A stretch of DNA of 64,000 bases from Massilia eburnea (GTDB lineage Bacteria; Pseudomonadota; Gammaproteobacteria; Burkholderiales; Burkholderiaceae_D): the NCBI RefSeq assembly GCF_009720745.1, contig NZ_WNKX01000009.1:62001-126000 (forward strand), in the 5' to 3' direction. A model generated the notes under the pieces. That model was given only the letters and a program-made list of their open reading frames with translations, was not told the DNA's origin and did not search any database. Shown in pieces: positions 61,325 to 64,000 of the stretch. The position numbers and the translations under genes were made by a program. Position 1 is the first letter of the stretch. Every line of letters starts with the position of its first letter.

Positions 61325-62881
61325 GTGAATGCACTACATTTTCGCCGTCCACTGCTGGCGGCACTGGTAACGGGCCTGCTGCTGGCCGCGCCGGCGGGGC
61401 AGGCGCAGCAATCCGAGCTGCCGACGCTGGGCGATGCGTCGCGCGAGGACATGTCCCCGGTGATGGAAAAGCGCTTGGGCGAGCAGATCATGCAAAGCCT
61501 GCGCTTCGATCATGACTATCTGGATGATCCGCCCATCATCGACTACCTGAACACCTTCGGCACCAAGCTGGTGGACGCGCGTCCCGGCGCGCGCGGCGAT
61601 GCAAACCTTGAGTACTACTTCTTCGCCATCCGCGACAAGAACCTGAATGCCTTCGCGCTGCCGGGTGGCTATATCGGCGTGCACTCCCAGCTGCTGCTGG
61701 CGGCGCAGACCGAGTCGGAGCTGGCCTCTGTCCTGTCACACGAAATCGGCCACGTGGCGCAGCGCCATATCGCGCGCCAACTGGGTGCGCAAAAGAATGA
61801 CGCCCTGATTCCGCTGGCGGCGATGCTGCTGGCGGCGCTGGCCGCCAAGTCCAGTCCCGACGCGGCGATCGGCGTGTTCATGGGCGGGCAGGGCCTGGCC
61901 ATCCAGCGCCAATTGAATTTCGGCCGCGATGCGGAGCGCGAGGCAGACCGCATCGGCTTCCAGATCATGAATGCTGCGGGCTATGACGCCAGCGGCATGG
62001 TGTCCTTCTTCCAGCGCATGCAGAACAGCACGCGCATGTACAGCGACGTGGTGCCGCCGTGGCTGATGACCCACCCGCTCACCACCGAACGCATCGCCGA
62101 TATCCAGGCCCGCATCCGCGAGCAGAAATACAGCCAGCGCGTCGACAATATGGACTTCCACCTGATCCGCGCGCGGGCCCGTGTGCTGCAGGACGAGAGC
62201 ACTCCGGGCTTGCTGGAAACGGAGAACGTCTTCAAGAACCAGATCCAGCAGCCTGGCCGGCAGAATGTGGCCGCAGGCCAGTACGGCATGGCCATGGTCG
62301 CGCTCAAGCGCTCCGAGTTCAAGGCTGCCAAGGATTGGCTGGACAAGGCGCGCAACACCATCGAAAAACCGCCTCCAGCGGGCGCTTTCAGCAATCCGAT
62401 CCCGCTTGGCACCAGCGAGTCTGCGCTGGCGTACATGTCGCTGGAGATCAAGCTGGCGCAGGAAGACAAGCCGGAAGTGATCGCCGCAGCCATCGAAGAA
62501 GCCAAGCAGGCGCAGGGCCGCTTCCCCTTGTCGCGTGGCCTGGTGTGGCAGTATGCGGACGCCATGATCAAGGGCGGCAAGTACGAGGAGGCGACGCGCT
62601 TCCTGCGCGACCAGCTGCAGATGTACCGCCGCGAGCCGGAGCTGCATGACTACATGGCGCAGGCATACGCCAAGCAGGGCAAGATCGCCCTGCAGCATAT
62701 CTCGCTGGCGGAATCGTATGTCCTGCTGGGAGGAACGCTCGCAGCCCTGGACCAGCTGGCGCTGGCGCGCAAGGCGCCCGACGCAACTTACTACGACCAG
62801 TCGGTGATCGATGCCCGCGAGCGCGAGCTGCAAGCCAAGCGCCGCGAGGAGTTGGGCGACAAGAAGAAGGACAAGGACTGA
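61325..62881 (+). CDS. Periplasmic M48 metalloprotease with TPR-like tail (BepA-like)
   Basis: Likely outer-membrane-protein quality-control protease. The 518-residue protein has a signal peptide ([22 protein letters not shown]), the zinc motif HEIGH (H139, E140, H143 within [11 protein letters not shown]), the third ligand in EREADRIG, and a helical C-terminal half with TPR-like repeats (residues ~300-500) as in BepA/YfgC. The GTG at 61325 gives a standard signal peptide; a TTG at 61301 in the same frame is less likely, and TATGAT at 61313-61318 may be the -10. It ends in a lysine-rich tail. Confidence 0.9.
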   Translation: MNALHFRRPLLAALVTGLLLAAPAGQAQQSELPTLGDASREDMSPVMEKRLGEQIMQSLRFDHDYLDDPPIIDYLNTFGTKLVDARPGARGDANLEYYFFAIRDKNLNAFALPGGYIGVHSQLLLAAQTESELASVLSHEIGHVAQRHIARQLGAQKNDALIPLAAMLLAALAAKSSPDAAIGVFMGGQGLAIQRQLNFGRDAEREADRIGFQIMNAAGYDASGMVSFFQRMQNSTRMYSDVVPPWLMTHPLTTERIADIQARIREQKYSQRVDNMDFHLIRARARVLQDESTPGLLETENVFKNQIQQPGRQNVAAGQYGMAMVALKRSEFKAAKDWLDKARNTIEKPPPAGAFSNPIPLGTSESALAYMSLEIKLAQEDKPEVIAAAIEEAKQAQGRFPLSRGLVWQYADAMIKGGKYEEATRFLRDQLQMYRREPELHDYMAQAYAKQGKIALQHISLAESYVLLGGTLAALDQLALARKAPDATYYDQSVIDARERELQAKRREELGDKKKDKD

Positions 62882-62882
62882 A

Positions 62883-63317
62883 TTATTTGAAGGGCTCTTC
62901 CACGCGCTTTTTCAGCTCCGCGTCATATTTTGGATCCGCCAGGAACTGGACCATCTGCTGACAAAGTTCACGCGCCTCTGCGTCGTGGGATTCGAGATAA
63001 GCGAACTGTTCGCGCTGCAATTCTTCCGTTTTCGCTTTGAGGTCGACACCCGGTTGCGCTAATTTGGTTGATGAATCATAAAGCCACTGCTGGTACTTCG
63101 CATAATACGGCCCTATCCTTTCCTTCCATTGGTTGAAAGTCTTCAGATAGGGAGGATTCAGGTCTGGAGCCTTTCTCAGGCACAGTGCATTGAGTTGCAC
63201 TGCCTGCGCCTCCATGTCGATCGGCAGGGGAATGATCGGCGAAGATGCCAACGCCGCGTTTGTAGCGCCCAGCAGGATTGCGAACGCGAGTGGACGGAAA
63301 GGGCATTGCGTCATCAT
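62883..63317 (-). CDS. Small secreted protein of unknown function
   Basis: A 144-residue protein with a signal peptide (FRPLAFAILLGATNAALA). The mature part is mostly helical with charged stretches (QWKERIGPYYAKYQQWLYDS, LKAKTEELQREQFAYLESHD) and two cysteines (C in NALCLRKAP and ELCQQM) that could pair. I do not recognise the family. It is coupled to the upstream gene by a 4-base overlap. Base composition is lower in GC than its neighbours. Confidence 0.68.
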   Translation of the reverse strand: MMTQCPFRPLAFAILLGATNAALASSPIIPLPIDMEAQAVQLNALCLRKAPDLNPPYLKTFNQWKERIGPYYAKYQQWLYDSSTKLAQPGVDLKAKTEELQREQFAYLESHDAEARELCQQMVQFLADPKYDAELKKRVEEPFK

Positions 63318-63928
63318 GCTCCTTCAGGTTGGGGGAAGCGCTGGAAACGGAATGCAGCCGGGACCCTGTCGCGCGACATGGCAGCTAGTGGCACGCTGCG
63401 GGCGCCAACGCGCAAGGTCAGCGGCGACAGTCCTGCGGGATCGCTTGCCGCAGCATCGAGCCATGCCAGCAGGGCATTATCGCCGACGGGACGGCCGTTG
63501 AGCTCCAGTTGCGGCAGCACTTGGGCGAAGTCTCGGTCATCCAGCTGGGCCAGCACGTCGCCGCTGCGCAGCAGAAGCTCGCCCGCCTCCGTCAGCCAGG
63601 CCGCATCCACCTCGCCCAGCGGCGCTCCGGTGTGCAGTACAAAGCCGTGGAGCGGATCGGTGCGTGCAATGAACGGTGTAGCCTCCAGGTTCAGGTACAC
63701 GCGCTGTGGACCATTCTGGAAGTACCAGCAACCACGTTCATCACTCTGGTAATTGCGCGTGATGAAGCCCACCAGCGCAGGATTGGTCAGCTTGTCCCCC
63801 GCCTCGTTGAAATGCTGCGCGCGCTCATCGCGCATGCGCCAGTTGCCGCGCGCATCGAGCGCCAGCCAGCCGTAGCAATGCGGCACGTTGGGCCACTTGG
63901 CCATCGCCTGTTTGACTATTTCATCCAT
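63314..63928 (-). CDS. Conserved protein of unknown function
   Basis: A 204-residue cytoplasmic protein. The N-terminal half carries KWPNVPHCYGWLALDARGNW, VGFITRNYQSDERGCWYFQN and GPQRVYLNLEATPFI, which I recognise as a conserved Burkholderiales protein without an assigned role. The C-terminal half (LNGRPVGDNALLAWLDAAAS) is less conserved. No catalytic motif is visible. It follows the partial gene at the window end by 3 bases on the same strand. Confidence 0.78.
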   Translation of the reverse strand: MDEIVKQAMAKWPNVPHCYGWLALDARGNWRMRDERAQHFNEAGDKLTNPALVGFITRNYQSDERGCWYFQNGPQRVYLNLEATPFIARTDPLHGFVLHTGAPLGEVDAAWLTEAGELLLRSGDVLAQLDDRDFAQVLPQLELNGRPVGDNALLAWLDAAASDPAGLSPLTLRVGARSVPLAAMSRDRVPAAFRFQRFPQPEGA

Positions 63929-63931
63929 CGC

Positions 63932-64000
63932 TCAAGCCTCGGCCATCTCGGTCATTTCTTTCGCAGTGAGGAAGTTCAGCATGCGCAGCGGCAGCCAGTC
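63932..64000 (-). CDS. C-terminal end of an unidentified gene (cut by window edge)
   Basis: An open frame enters from beyond the window and encodes DWLPLRMLNFLTAKEMTEMA-EA before TGA at 63934-63932. Only 22 residues are visible, too few to name. Codon use is normal and the next gene starts 3 bases downstream, so it probably belongs to the same operon. Confidence 0.6.
   Translation of the reverse strand, partial: DWLPLRMLNFLTAKEMTEMAEA

Overview
The window comes from a GC-rich betaproteobacterium, most likely an Oxalobacteraceae member of the Massilia/Duganella/Janthinobacterium group. Evidence is the gene content and order (perM-hda-HAD-pcnB-folK-panB beside purM; recA-recX-DUF2889-sucC-sucD), coding sequence of roughly 60-65 percent GC, and dispersed GGGTCTGACCC-type palindromes. 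This placement rests on protein recognition by eye. No rRNA, tRNA, CRISPR array, insertion sequence or prophage was seen, and no stretch over 300 bases lacks a gene.

Layout. 1-4,982: end of dnaJ, beta-carbonic anhydrase, a TPR protein, a small secreted 11-residue-repeat protein, a UdgX-type uracil-DNA glycosylase, an AEC permease and a YjdF-like membrane protein. 5,032-15,774: a complete nitrate assimilation locus (nasT, nasS, a soluble PilJ/NarX-like receptor, nitrate transporter, nirB, nirD, electron-transfer flavoprotein, molybdenum nitrate reductase). Ahead of the transporter sit an NtrC-like site, a near-perfect sigma54 promoter and a leader RNA with two AxxGxx hexaloop hairpins, the second overlapping an intrinsic terminator: the arrangement expected for NasT (ANTAR) antitermination. 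15,811-25,004: polyamine (putrescine) catabolism, with two gamma-glutamylpolyamine synthetases, a gamma-glutamyl-GABA hydrolase, an aminotransferase and two aldehyde dehydrogenases, plus a small unknown protein behind a structured leader. 25,009-32,174: housekeeping genes (SEC-C protein, panB, folK, pcnB, HAD phosphatase, hda, AI-2E/PerM exporter, purM).

32,370-35,452: a Fur-box-preceded two-gene siderophore unit (NIS synthetase plus MFS exporter). 35,439-40,065: secreted and membrane enzymes, a LysR regulator with its divergent cyclase target, and a PPi-type phosphofructokinase. 40,108-48,056: four tandem, overlapping paralogues of secreted S9 prolyl-oligopeptidase-family peptidases. 48,219-52,711: a two-component system co-transcribed with a DUF4212/sodium:solute symporter pair. 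52,845-57,312: recA with a LexA box, recX, a DUF2889 protein and sucCD. 57,376-64,000: a double-FHA protein, a sigma54-driven type IV pilin, a PilZ protein, an AGE-family lipoprotein, moaC, a BepA-like M48 protease with a TPR-like C-terminus, and three minus-strand genes of unknown function, the last cut by the window edge.

Functionally, the clearest theme is layered nitrogen control: NtrC/sigma54 would sense nitrogen status, NasS/NasT nitrate, and the adjacent soluble receptor-like protein may be an additional nitrate-responsive element. The polyamine genes directly downstream supply another nitrogen source. The least explained elements are the soluble PilJ-like protein, the S9 array, the UdgX protein, the structured leader at 17,229-17,425 and the hairpin that buries the ribosome binding site of the second puuA copy.
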